This document shows positions 15,142 through 23,118 of a stretch of DNA of 38,616 bases, in pieces. The notes under the pieces are model-generated. The model was not told where the DNA came from, searched no databases, and saw nothing but the letters and a program-made list of their open reading frames with translations. The DNA is from Rhizomicrobium sp. (GTDB lineage Bacteria > Pseudomonadota > Alphaproteobacteria > Micropepsales > Micropepsaceae), in the NCBI GenBank assembly GCA_031291635.1, contig JARLIR010000172.1, positions 1 through 38,616 of the forward strand. Direction: 5' to 3'. Position 1 is the first letter of the stretch. Each line of letters starts with the position of its first letter. The position numbers were made by a program, and so were the translations under genes.

Positions 15142-17936
15142 TCCGATTTGACCGACAGATCGAACGCGAGAGAGTCTGCGGCAGCGACCGGCAGCGGAAT
15201 CCGCTCCGCTGCCTTCTCCGTGTAGGACTCGTCCGTGCGGTATTGCTCGCCCATCAGGACCTGAAACCACCGCTCGCGATCCATGACAACGCGGTACTGC
15301 TTCTCGTCCTGAGTGCCGCCGATGTAAGGAAGGAACACCTCGATAGGCTTTGACACCATTTCGGCTTTCGCCCCAATCCGGTCCACCCGACCGGTCCGCT
15401 GCTCAAGCGTGCTCGGGTTCCAACTTAGATCGTGATGAATCACATAGCGGCAACTGAGGTGCAGATCGACGCCTTCGGCGAGGACGCTTGAAGCTACGAG
15501 TACTTCCGGAAAGAAGGGCGTATTGAACGCGAGCATGAGCCTCTGCCGGGTTTCCTGCTTAACCAGCCCATTGGCGAGACGGATGTTCGGCATTACGTTG
15601 CCGCCCTTGATCTGGCTCAGATCGTCGTCCTTGTCCCGTTGCGTCTCGCCGCGAATACCAGGCTGCATGCGGTTCAACGCGTCAAGGTATTCGGTGCGCT
15701 CGTGCGGAGAGCATATCTTCGCGATGAATTTCAAGAAAGCATCGATCTTGTCGCCGAGCGACGCGCCGGACCTGTCTCGGGCATCAAACGCAGCTTGCAA
15801 CGTCGCTTCGCCAGAACGTGCCTGAAAATCAAAGTAGCGGGCTACAAACAATGGCGTGCGCACGAAACGACGGATGACGTCTTGGATAAGTTCCTGGTCT
15901 TTCGGGCTTAACTCCCCATAGGGAGCGAGCCGTCTCGCGAGTGCGTTGGACAAGTGGGGCCGCATGCCGCCGTCCGTATCAAACCGTGCGCCGAAATCCG
16001 TCACGGCTTTGCGAACACTTTGCTGATCCAGGCTGAACCGCGCGGCAGCGTCATTCCAAAGCTGTTGTTCGAGGGCGGCGGACAGGTGTCGCACCAGCGC
16101 TCGCCCGGTTTCGCGGTAGTGACAGAACACCACCACTTTTTCCCTTTGGCGCCACAGGTCGAGAACGCGGGCGACCACAGGAGCAATCTTCGGATGCAGG
16201 GCGTAGGCGCGTTCATTGGGGAGGGCCGCCGCCAGCTTCTGAACATACCGGTTCACGCGCCGATCCGCTGCGGCGCCCCTGACGACTTCTTCCTCGTCGT
16301 CCTCGGGCTCGGCGCCGCGGTTGCGCGTTTCAAGGAAGGCTTCGTAGCTTGACGCCAAGCCTTCCGCAAATGTCGCGCGCCCGCCCTCCTCGCCTTTACG
16401 CACGACAACAGCCTGCGCACGCGCAGCAAGTAGAAACGGGAGCAAGGCATCATCAGCAACGGGAAGTCCGCCATCGCCATTGGCGGATAAGGCGATGGCG
16501 CGACCGACGAGGCGCGTCCGCCTCGGTATATCGGTGCCAGGTAGATGGGGATCGCGCAGGTGCCTAATGACCCACCTCCGTAGCGGCGCTTCGGCTTTGT
16601 TCATGGCCATTTTCACCCGCTCGAAAGCGGCCATGATGACTTGAATGCGCTCAGGCTGCCGCTCAGGATTGCCGGTGGCGTCACGCCACCACGCCTCGAC
16701 GGGCAGCGCTCCCCCATTCGAGTCGACGAGATCGTCTTGCCGCAAAGAAGGCCATCGCTTGTCCAGCTCCGCCGCGCTGTGCTGGGCGGTGTCGAGGGCC
16801 GAGCCGAGATTCTTCAGCTCGAGCTCGAAGGCTTCCTTTGTCGATTCCGTCAACGTCTTCCAGGCCACGCCTTTGAATCGTCCAATGACGTTCAGCAATT
16901 CGTGATGGCCGAGCTGAAAGGGCGTCGCTGTCAAAAACATCATCCGCTCGAACGCGCCATCCAAAGCTCCCGTAATCGTCCCCGCATCTTCCTGGGCATC
17001 ATCGGTAACAAAGAGCGACGCCAGCCGCGTGGCTAGGTTTTTCAAATGATGCGCCTCATCGAGGATGAGTAGAGGCGAGCGAAACCTCGCCTTGGCGAGG
17101 GTCGATGGCCACATGGTCCGAAGTGCATCGTTGATCGCGCGCCGCGCGCTCTCGACGCGGTCGTCGATCGAGGCTGATTCACGCGCGGGCAGACCCCGCA
17201 GGCATTCCCGAAGAGCCGCGACGTCAATATCGGTAGAATCGAGGACTTTCTGGATGGCGTCCGGTATCGGGTCGTCGGTAAGCTGATACTCCGGCCGTGC
17301 CTCATAGTGACTATTGATGACGTTGCGCCATTCGCCATTCGGTGTGCGAAGCAAGGCGGCAAACAGTTCAGGGTCATTGTAGGAACTCTTCGTTCTGAGC
17401 AGCCCCGCAGCAAACCGCGGCAGTGCGTTGCGCTTTTCGCCCAGATGCATGCCAAGGATCGCGCGCTTTATCAGGGCAAGCCGGACCCACTGATCGATAT
17501 TCTGCACATGGAAGGCGCCATGTTTGAGAAAGATGATATGGGGTCGGTTCTTGCCTTCGTTGCCGATAAGCCTAAAGAAATCGAGAGCCGACGTGGCCTG
17601 AACGGCGCGAAGCGCCTTCTCCTCGGAGCGTTTGATGGCGCGGTCTTTGAAAACCGCGAAATCGCGCGGCCATTTCTCATGCAGGGACGACGGCACCATA
17701 ATGACCACCGACCGCCGGGCGCGGTCCGCAAGCGCTGCCACCATAGCAACGGCGAGGGCGACGAACGTCTTCCCCATGCCAACTTCGTCCGCGAGGACAA
17801 TGCCGGGCTGGTTGGCCAGCCGGCGCACAATCTCCGCAGTCGTTCGAAACTGCCGTGCCGCGTCGGATTTGCCGATGCGATTATTTTTGAGGTCGAGACG
17901 CGCGCTAAGATCGTTGATGTCGATGGGCCACGTCAC
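15138..17936 (-). CDS. SNF2-family DEAH-box helicase/ATPase of a candidate defence operon
   Basis: This 932-residue protein starts at the GTG at 17936, overlapping the PLD gene stop by four bases (GTGA). Superfamily 2 motifs are all visible: the Q-region and motif I (LADEVGMGKTFVAL, residues 49-62), motif II (LLILDEAHHLKN, near 289), motif III (FLTATPFQL, near 333), motif IV (VVVFCHYRETGRAL), motif V (ASSVLAEGVDLH) and motif VI (LEQRTGRVDRIGAK, near 847). The spacing between the two RecA lobes is large, with a helical insert as in RapA/SNF2 proteins. It is therefore an ATP-driven DNA translocase. No nuclease domain is fused, so cutting would be done by the PLD partner. Helicases of this type paired with PLD proteins occur in phage defence systems such as DISARM, but the other DISARM genes are absent here. 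Confidence 0.88.
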   Translation of the reverse strand: MTWPIDINDLSARLDLKNNRIGKSDAARQFRTTAEIVRRLANQPGIVLADEVGMGKTFVALAVAMVAALADRARRSVVIMVPSSLHEKWPRDFAVFKDRAIKRSEEKALRAVQATSALDFFRLIGNEGKNRPHIIFLKHGAFHVQNIDQWVRLALIKRAILGMHLGEKRNALPRFAAGLLRTKSSYNDPELFAALLRTPNGEWRNVINSHYEARPEYQLTDDPIPDAIQKVLDSTDIDVAALRECLRGLPARESASIDDRVESARRAINDALRTMWPSTLAKARFRSPLLILDEAHHLKNLATRLASLFVTDDAQEDAGTITGALDGAFERMMFLTATPFQLGHHELLNVIGRFKGVAWKTLTESTKEAFELELKNLGSALDTAQHSAAELDKRWPSLRQDDLVDSNGGALPVEAWWRDATGNPERQPERIQVIMAAFERVKMAMNKAEAPLRRWVIRHLRDPHLPGTDIPRRTRLVGRAIALSANGDGGLPVADDALLPFLLAARAQAVVVRKGEEGGRATFAEGLASSYEAFLETRNRGAEPEDDEEEVVRGAAADRRVNRYVQKLAAALPNERAYALHPKIAPVVARVLDLWRQREKVVVFCHYRETGRALVRHLSAALEQQLWNDAAARFSLDQQSVRKAVTDFGARFDTDGGMRPHLSNALARRLAPYGELSPKDQELIQDVIRRFVRTPLFVARYFDFQARSGEATLQAAFDARDRSGASLGDKIDAFLKFIAKICSPHERTEYLDALNRMQPGIRGETQRDKDDDLSQIKGGNVMPNIRLANGLVKQETRQRLMLAFNTPFFPEVLVASSVLAEGVDLHLSCRYVIHHDLSWNPSTLEQRTGRVDRIGAKAEMVSKPIEVFLPYIGGTQDEKQYRVVMDRERWFQVLMGEQYRTDESYTEKAAERIPLPVAAADSLAFDLSVKSD

Positions 17937-19978
17937 GCCAGCAGCTCCTCAAACGACGTGGTCACATACGCCATGAGGCTGGACGGCGCAGGCGCTTTGA
18001 CGGCGAGATCGTTCAACGCTTGCAATATCTCCTTCATCTCCCGGTCGCTGTCGCTGGCGCGTAACGCCCCCAAACGTTGCCACGCCACGCCGCGGAGCGT
18101 TGTCGCCACTTCCGCGATCATGAAGGCGGCGCCGTCCGGGTCTTCAACGGCGAGACGCTTGGCCAAGGCAATCGGTCCGATCGGTCCGCGCAGGCGCCAG
18201 CGCAGTGCTTCGAGGGACGCGACGGGCTGCTGCAACCGCTCGCGCATGCCTTCGAGAGCCTGCGCCACGCGCCGCATTCGGCGGAGCAAAAACTGACTGG
18301 TATCGACCTTTTTGTGGGGATCGACCTCCGTATGGGTGTCGGCGGCCTTCTTTTCTTCCCGGCGCTGGAGGATACGAAGCACGACTTCATGGAGCGGTCG
18401 CGCCGAGGTGAGAATCTCGATCAGCTCGGCGAGCGAAAGGCTTCCGAGCTCATCGGGAGGCGGCAAAGCAGAAACATGCGCAACGTTGATGACCCATGGC
18501 GCACAGAATTCGCGTTTTACTTCATCCTGCCAACGAACCTCAAGCGAGCTCGGAGGTCGCTTCGACTCCCATGGGACGACGACCGTGTTTTGCCTGCCGC
18601 CAAGAGCCCAGTCTGCGCCGTCCACAAGCAGCGCACCTTCTTTGGAGCGGACCTCGAAGAAGGTTGGCGCTTCGTCTCCAATTTCAAGTTCGAGCCGCCC
18701 ACCGCGCTCATCGAGACAGAATAGGGCCAAACCGAAGGCAGCCGGCAAGGCTACGGCATCCGGGTTCTCTGCGGAGGTCGTCAATCCGCCGAGGAACTGC
18801 ACGCCGTCGATGTCATCAAGCTCGGATTCCGGAGCCCAGGATTTAGCGCAAAGTTTGCCGAACCGCGACCCGCGATCGCGGATCAGGTAAGCGACGTTCA
18901 ATTCGATGTTGTGGCGCGGGTGTAAGCCGAGCCCGGCCGCGGTGAAGTTGCTCGATCCGAGCATGTAGAGAGCGCGGCCATCGCGCTCCAGCCATACGGA
19001 TTTGGCGTGCAGAGCCCGGTCTTCCTGTTTGCCATCTATGTCCAGGCGCTGCTCGACGAACGAAAAGTCGTGGTGAAGCGACAGATGAGAGGATGTCTTG
19101 AGTGCCGCCGGCGCGTCGATCTGTACGGTTCCGTCGGGCAAAGTGCGACCCGGAGCAACAACGGTCAGCCAGCGATCGCCGCGCGTGGTGAGGAGACCCG
19201 CAAACGTCGCCGCCGTAGCGGCGACGTGTTGGTCGTCATCGAAGAAAGGGCTCAACACCCAAGCCCGGTCGGGTTTTGATCCTGTCCATAGCGCGTTGAG
19301 CTGCTGCACGACGGTTTCGCCGCCCGGAACCAGAGGGGTGAGCGAGCATTCGGCGTCCTCGCGCTCGGCAGGCGGCAGCGACCGGGCGCGCGTTTGTATC
19401 AATAGCAAAAAATCGGCCAGCGCGGCCTGCGGGCCGCCTTCGGCGCGACCAAAACCCGGCGCAAAACGCCTGACGCGATGAAGGAAGTCGACGCATTGCG
19501 TAAGCATCTCGGGCGGGGGATTTCCTCGCGCTCCGAAGTCGAGGGCCGCCATAACCTCTTGATTGCGCCGGTACGCCGGCTCGGTGAGATTGGCCGAGCC
19601 GATCAAGACGCGAATACAGTTTTCCCAGGCGAGCAACGTCAGTTTGGCGTGCAACACGCCGCCCCGCAGCAACGTGACCGGCAACATGTGCCAACCGAGG
19701 CTGCGATCCGGGGCCGCATGCGCGCTGTCAACTAGCACGCAGGCGAAGCACTGCGAGAGCTTTTCCTCGCGTTCGATGAGATAGGCTTTCGCAGTTTCGT
19801 TCGGATTGCTCTGAATGGAGAGAAAACGCGCGAGGCATTGCTCCTCGAAGAGTTCCGCGTCGAAGGTGAAACTCGTCGTCACGCAACCAAGGGGGCGGCC
19901 AAAGGCCTCCTCACCGGTCCACAGATCGAGGAGGCGCGCGCGTGTCTGATCGACGGCTGACGACCCTTCGGCGCTCAT
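17933..19978 (-). CDS. Two-domain PLD nuclease-like protein
   Basis: This protein has 681 residues from the ATG at 19978, which overlaps the previous gene's stop (ATGA); longer in-frame starts would intrude deeply into that gene. Two phospholipase D repeats are visible. The first has H110 and K112 (LHAKLTLLA), N130 in the GSANLT turn and E141 downstream. The second, near residues 320-365, has HAKSVWL, GSSNFT and a Glu in HNIELNV. The usual Asp of the HKD motif is absent in both, and the H-x-K, Asn, Glu pattern resembles BfiI/NgoFVII-type PLD endonucleases more than lipases. The C-terminal 200 residues are helical with a charged KKAADTHTEVDPHKK stretch. Probable role: the DNA-cutting or DNA-binding partner of the helicase coded immediately downstream. 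Confidence 0.78.
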   Translation of the reverse strand: MSAEGSSAVDQTRARLLDLWTGEEAFGRPLGCVTTSFTFDAELFEEQCLARFLSIQSNPNETAKAYLIEREEKLSQCFACVLVDSAHAAPDRSLGWHMLPVTLLRGGVLHAKLTLLAWENCIRVLIGSANLTEPAYRRNQEVMAALDFGARGNPPPEMLTQCVDFLHRVRRFAPGFGRAEGGPQAALADFLLLIQTRARSLPPAEREDAECSLTPLVPGGETVVQQLNALWTGSKPDRAWVLSPFFDDDQHVAATAATFAGLLTTRGDRWLTVVAPGRTLPDGTVQIDAPAALKTSSHLSLHHDFSFVEQRLDIDGKQEDRALHAKSVWLERDGRALYMLGSSNFTAAGLGLHPRHNIELNVAYLIRDRGSRFGKLCAKSWAPESELDDIDGVQFLGGLTTSAENPDAVALPAAFGLALFCLDERGGRLELEIGDEAPTFFEVRSKEGALLVDGADWALGGRQNTVVVPWESKRPPSSLEVRWQDEVKREFCAPWVINVAHVSALPPPDELGSLSLAELIEILTSARPLHEVVLRILQRREEKKAADTHTEVDPHKKVDTSQFLLRRMRRVAQALEGMRERLQQPVASLEALRWRLRGPIGPIALAKRLAVEDPDGAAFMIAEVATTLRGVAWQRLGALRASDSDREMKEILQALNDLAVKAPAPSSLMAYVTTSFEELLA

Positions 19979-21386
19979 GGCAAAGCTCCCAGATCGGCAA
20001 GGAACCCGGAAAAGGTTGGAACACGGTATTCGTGCACATAGCCGGCCCTGGTCTCGGACGGTTCCGCGAGCGTGTAGCCTGAGCGCACGACCACTTTGCC
20101 CCGCTGGGCGCGCTCGAACCAAGGGCGCTTGCCGTTCGGCGGCTTTTCGCGCTGAACATGTTCGTGGTGCTTCAGCACAGCTTCAAACAAATCCCCGGTC
20201 GTCCGAACCCCGTCAAAGCGGTCCACGGACTGCGCGAGGCTATTCTGATCGCGCTCCCAATCTAGCAGCGTCGGATGCGAGCGAATGCGCGCAAGGCTCG
20301 GACCCAAGGCGGCGAGCGCAGACTTTGCGGCTTTCATAGCGGAAAAGTCCTGAGCATCGACGGGCGCCCCGCCATGACTTGTCGCGCAATAACGTAGACC
20401 GTCGAACGCGTCCGTGATCGAACGGCCGAAGGCCTCGTAAGCGTCGATCGCCGTCAGCAGTTGCTGAAGATCGCGAGGAGCCCTGCCGGTCAGCTTGCGG
20501 AGAAAGGGCGCCTCCTCTTCGCGTGCGCCGACGCCGCCTTGCGCAATAAGCGCTTCTTTCAGAGGCGTAACCATTTCCAGATGTCCGGCGTGCGACAGGA
20601 TACGATTCAGCAACACCTTTTTCTCGTTGCGGCCAGGCGTCATTGGATCGAGGCGGCGCGCAAGATCGCGCCAGAAGTCGCCCGGCTGGTAGGTGGTGTG
20701 GCCTTTCTCCATACCCTGCCCTACCGCGCGCCGCAGCCGGTCACGGAACGCGCGGCCGTTCCCGTCGGATGCATCCATGATGCCATCGAGACGCTGGTCC
20801 TTCGCCCATGCGATGACCAGTTCGTATCCACCATCGTCGAGCTGTCCCCCATCGGTGAGAACGCCAATGCCGCGCGCAAGACGGCGAAACACGCCTGTAA
20901 AGCCGAACGCTGTCGGCGTCTTGAGATAGGCTGTCGCGCTCACGGGCCGGCGGTTGTGCAAGGCGTGTTGAACCTTCTGAATGCCGGGAATACCGAAAAT
21001 CCCAGAGAGCGACTCCTCAGCGCGGACAAACGCTTCAACGACAAACCACTCCCACACCAGCCAGGGCGGCGTGATCCCGTCCGCCGCGACGGCCTCGGTA
21101 TCCCAGTCGTCGCAGACGCACGCGCCGAGCGCCATCGCCGTGAGGAAACGCGGATGGCCCATGCGCACGGTCACCGCCGGGAGGAACCGGTCGGCGAGGC
21201 GTTCGTACCCGGGCTGCAATCCGAGAGGATCGATGCTGCCTTCGCTCTCCTCGGACGGGTCGAATGCGGAACTGAATGGCGCTCGCAGCATGAACAATTG
21301 ATCTCGATCGTCAGGTTGAAACTCTATCCAAACGCGTCGAGGTCTGCGCTTGGCGGTGCCAATTTTGGTTTTGCAACTGTACTCAT
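19975..21386 (-). CDS. DUF6361-like protein with an apparent N-terminal frameshift
   Basis: The long open frame (about 440 residues) has no ATG or GTG near its beginning: it opens only at a TTG (21297) or ATG (21291). A good start does exist at the ATG at 21386, with aggggagg eight bases upstream and 13 bases after the AbiEii-like stop, but that frame ends after 20 codons at a TAG (21324-21326). A one-base shift at the TTTGG before the TAG joins it to VWIEFQPDDRDQL in the long frame. The main body has IDPLGLQPGYERLADRFLPAVTVR and PRFLTAM, resembling the start of DUF6361-type proteins (about 400 residues, function unknown). The family call is tentative. The stop overlaps the PLD start (ATGA). 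The frameshift may be real, programmed or a sequencing error. Confidence 0.6.
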
Positions 21387-21399
21387 TTCTGGCCTCCCC

Positions 21400-22344
21400 T
21401 CAGCCGGCGGTTCGTGTTTGCGCCTTTTTTAGTTCTTCAGCCAATATTTTTAGCGTGCCGATCGCAGTCTCGAAGTCAGCCCCCTCCCCGTACACCATGT
21501 CGCGCTGGAACGTGGCGTAGCCGGTGGCAAAAGCAGGACCGGCGGCGATGCCGGCGACGGCACGCAGCGTCTCCGCAAGCGGATTGTCGCGATAGGCTGG
21601 GAACTCATGGCCGCGGGTTTCCGCGTCCCCTTGCATGACTTCGCGCGCTAGGGCGGCGACTTCAGCGGCGTCGTAGTGGTTGCGGATGACGTGCAGATCG
21701 TAAATGTGGCGTACCAGCGTCGGGTCTCGCTCGCGCTGCAAGCCGGCGAGCTCGGCCCCTGCCCTTCTGGTCAGCGCCACGAATTTTTCTGCCGCCGTTT
21801 CGAGGAGCGCCGCGCACGCGATCGCCGGCACTTCGGGCGGTTGCTTGAAGGCTTCCGCCATGAAGGAAATAACCGGCCGCTCGACCGGCGGCCGTCGCAC
21901 CGCCCATGCGGAGGTTTCAATTTGAATCTCGGGGCGCAAGACCCCCTGCCCCGCCGCCAACGGCGCGTAAGGCAGCCGGTACAGTGTGTACCGGCTCTCG
22001 TAATTGGATTTGCGATGTTCGGTGTTCTTGGGGTCGAATTGGAATCCGGCCTTGAGCAGCTCGCCCGTGATGCTTTCGCGCAGACGCCGCAGCGCCGGAC
22101 GCGGCGGCGGGCCTTCGGACACGATTTTAATATCGATGTCCTCAGACATTCTCTCGATCACACGATGCGCACGGCTTAGCGCTGTGCCGCCCTGGAAGAC
22201 GAGCTGAAACGGCCCCTTGTCGGCAGCAGCGATCGCCATCAGTGCCCTGACGACAAACCAATCTTTTTCGACGAGCGCTTCGCTCGGCAGTTTGAAATGC
22301 CGCCGGACTTCGATCAGGTCTTGAAGTGTGGGCCTATCTGACAA
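21400..22344 (-). CDS. AbiEii/AbiGii-family nucleotidyltransferase-like toxin
   Basis: This protein has 314 residues. The start is a TTG at 22344 that overlaps the end of the DUF6088 gene; a TAG lies immediately upstream in frame, so no earlier start is possible, and ggag sits at a suitable distance. Conserved features are EKDWFVVRAL (residues 26-35), the nucleotidyltransferase motif GGTALSRAH at 52-60, and the metal-binding SEDIDIKI with D69 and D71. AbiEii toxins are nucleotidyltransferases of type IV toxin-antitoxin and abortive infection systems; related enzymes add nucleotides to tRNA. The motif is intact, so it may be active. It sits between its likely antitoxin and three defence-like genes, so it may act as the effector or guard of the operon. 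Confidence 0.85.
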   Translation of the reverse strand: MSDRPTLQDLIEVRRHFKLPSEALVEKDWFVVRALMAIAAADKGPFQLVFQGGTALSRAHRVIERMSEDIDIKIVSEGPPPRPALRRLRESITGELLKAGFQFDPKNTEHRKSNYESRYTLYRLPYAPLAAGQGVLRPEIQIETSAWAVRRPPVERPVISFMAEAFKQPPEVPAIACAALLETAAEKFVALTRRAGAELAGLQRERDPTLVRHIYDLHVIRNHYDAAEVAALAREVMQGDAETRGHEFPAYRDNPLAETLRAVAGIAAGPAFATGYATFQRDMVYGEGADFETAIGTLKILAEELKKAQTRTAG

Positions 22345-22750
22345 CTACGAGCTCCAGGTCTTTGTCCCTGAGCCGACGCGAAAAGCGTCCCTTCACGCGC
22401 AGGACTGGATTAAAGGGAATCTGAGTCGAACGACCTTCGTTATACGCCCGCTCGGATTCGGTGGGTTCCCATTTCACGCCGAGCTTGGTCAGAGCTTCGC
22501 GCGAGGCGCTGCGAAAACCACCGGGGCTATAAAGCAATGCCTCGCCGGATAGGCGCGAGACGATCGCGCGGCCATAGACGCCATAGCCGAGCCGGACGAG
22601 CTTGCCGTCGCGCACCAGGCCGCGCAGCGCGCGCAGCACTTGGTCCTCGCCGCCGAGGCCGGCGAATTCGCGCGTGAGGAACACGGAATCGTCCTTTTTG
22701 CGTTCGATCCGCGCCTCGATTTTCTCGCGTAACGTCCTTCGCCGAGGCAT
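22334..22750 (-). CDS. DUF6088/AbiEi-like antitoxin and probable autoregulator
   Basis: This protein has 138 residues from the ATG at 22750. The N-terminal two thirds form a winged-helix-like unit: EKIEARIERKKDDSVFLTREF, then VLRALRGLVRDGKLVRLGYG, the usual recognition helix and wing of AbiEi/DUF6088 proteins. The C-terminal part (SREALTKLGVKWEPTES and VLRVKGRFSRRL) matches the family's shared tail. In AbiE systems the first gene is the antitoxin and represses its own promoter. Here two direct repeats directly upstream fit that role. It is the first gene of the operon and overlaps the AbiEii-like gene by 11 bases. Confidence 0.82.
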   Translation of the reverse strand: MPRRRTLREKIEARIERKKDDSVFLTREFAGLGGEDQVLRALRGLVRDGKLVRLGYGVYGRAIVSRLSGEALLYSPGGFRSASREALTKLGVKWEPTESERAYNEGRSTQIPFNPVLRVKGRFSRRLRDKDLELVVVR

Positions 22751-22765
22751 GGTACACCTACCTTA

Positions 22766-22802
22766 CAAAAACCCGACACTCACTATATGCAAAAACCCGA
22801 CA
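22766..22802 (-). promoter_or_regulatory. Two 13-base direct repeats upstream of the DUF6088 gene (candidate operator)
   Basis: TGTCGGGTTTTTG (minus strand) occurs at 22790-22802 and again at 22766-22778, exactly 24 bases apart, ending 16 bases before the start codon. The surroundings are AT-rich, unlike the coding DNA, and probably contain the promoter (tatagtg and tattatg strings are nearby). AbiEi-type antitoxins repress their own operon by binding repeated sites, so these are the likely binding sites. Their function is inferred. Confidence 0.55.
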
Positions 22803-23118
22803 TAATACAATAGAAAACACATTAGTATCAATATATTGTGGAAACTCATGTGGTTGGAATTCTGAGCCCGTTTGTAATCGTAGACTTTATCACAGTTAGG
22901 GCGCGCCCTGCGGGTCGGGCTCTATTTGCGCCGCTCGCCTATGCGAACCACGGCTTTGGCGTCCAGAGGCAAGAAACCGGTGCCCGCGCGATCCGCGAAC
23001 GATTTCAGCGCCTTGTGGGTAGTGCCGACGGCGAAGTTCGTCGCATGTCGGTTCTAACCAGGTTTGGGCGTAATGCAGCATCAGGCTAAGATGGGGCTTA
23101 CCCAAGGGTTTTGAGGAA
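22803..23118. other. Intergenic region between the divergent defence genes
   Basis: I see no supported gene. Bases 22803-22880 are AT-rich and could carry promoters for both directions. Bases 22900-23070 are GC-rich and have open frames on both strands (one on the minus strand contains DELRRRHYPQGAEIV), possibly a decayed gene, but none can be assigned. The gene at 23119 has gagg just before its ATG. Confidence 0.45.

Noticed and set aside
17307..18296. Plus-strand ORF of 329 codons opposite the helicase and PLD genes
   Set aside because: It is a shadow of two genes with clear motifs on the minus strand.
15138..20122. Assignment of the helicase-PLD genes to DISARM
   Set aside because: DrmB (DUF1998) and the DISARM methylase are absent, and the neighbours are an AbiEii/DUF6088 pair and a DUF6361-like gene.
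22838..23105. ORFs on both strands upstream of the nuclease-like gene
   Set aside because: No start signals or families; the three frames give equally plausible protein-like text, so I cannot choose one.
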